This document shows positions 14,523 through 14,533 of a DNA stretch of 14,533 nucleotides, piece by piece. Below the pieces are notes generated by a model that had not been told where the DNA came from, did no database searches, and worked only from the letters and a program-made list of their open reading frames with translations. Positions within the stretch are counted from its first letter, which is position 1, and each line of letters opens with the position of its first letter. Source of the stretch: an uncultured Bacteroidota bacterium (GTDB lineage Bacteria; Bacteroidota; Bacteroidia; Bacteroidales; P3). Made by a program: the position numbers and the translations under genes. The stretch spans positions 1 to 14,533 of the forward strand of contig URCX01000032.1 in NCBI GenBank assembly GCA_900546465.1, read 5' to 3'.

Positions 14523-14533
14523 GCAATATTGCT

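Noticed and set aside
1..14533. CRISPR array, insertion sequence, phage or defence genes, tRNA or rRNA
   Set aside because: No direct-repeat array, transposase or integrase motif, or structured RNA gene was seen on reading both strands; gaps are short and explained.

Overview
The window reads as ordinary chromosome from a member of the Bacteroidota, most likely Bacteroidales. Evidence: a PorT homologue (type IX secretion), Bacteroidota-style signal peptides ending in AQ or SQ, A-rich leaders mostly without Shine-Dalgarno sequences, and TAnnTTTG promoter -7 boxes at four operon heads. It is moderately AT-rich and densely coding (12 genes). I saw no tRNA, rRNA, CRISPR array, insertion sequence, phage gene or pseudogene. 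No gap without a gene exceeds 300 bases; the longest is 13419-13676 (258 bases), holding a terminator and a promoter.

Layout. (A) 3-3968, plus strand, four tightly packed genes: 5'-truncated type I L-asparaginase, heptose-7-phosphate kinase, PorT, and an uncharacterised FAD-dependent dehydrogenase. Junctions are a 1-base overlap, a 1-base gap and a 0-base gap, so this is one operon whose promoter lies upstream of the window. (B) 3957-8845, minus strand, transcribed from right to left: an S41 C-terminal processing protease, a large secreted transglutaminase-like protein, and a small outer-membrane beta-barrel protein. The last two overlap by 4 bases (ATGA), and the operon meets operon A tail-to-tail with a 12-base coding overlap. 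(C) 9017-11146, plus strand: a PpiD/SurA-type periplasmic folding factor, divergent from B and closed by a strong terminator. (D) 11312-13418, plus strand: two tandem DUF1573 proteins and a PLP-dependent aminotransferase, closed by a terminator. (E) 13677-14522, plus strand: a secreted, probably lipid-anchored SUMF1/FGE-like protein that lacks the catalytic cysteines.

Common theme. Eight of the 12 products carry export signals, and most act in the envelope: PorT in type IX secretion, heptose kinase for LPS core, PpiD and S41 protease for periplasmic folding and proteolysis, plus the transglutaminase-like protein, the barrel, the DUF1573 pair and the SUMF1-like protein. Operons B and C fire divergently from a 171-base intergenic region, which suggests coordinated envelope maintenance.

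I found no defence or mobile system. The least understood parts are the protease/transglutaminase/barrel operon, the domain architecture of the transglutaminase-like protein, and the tandem DUF1573 pair.
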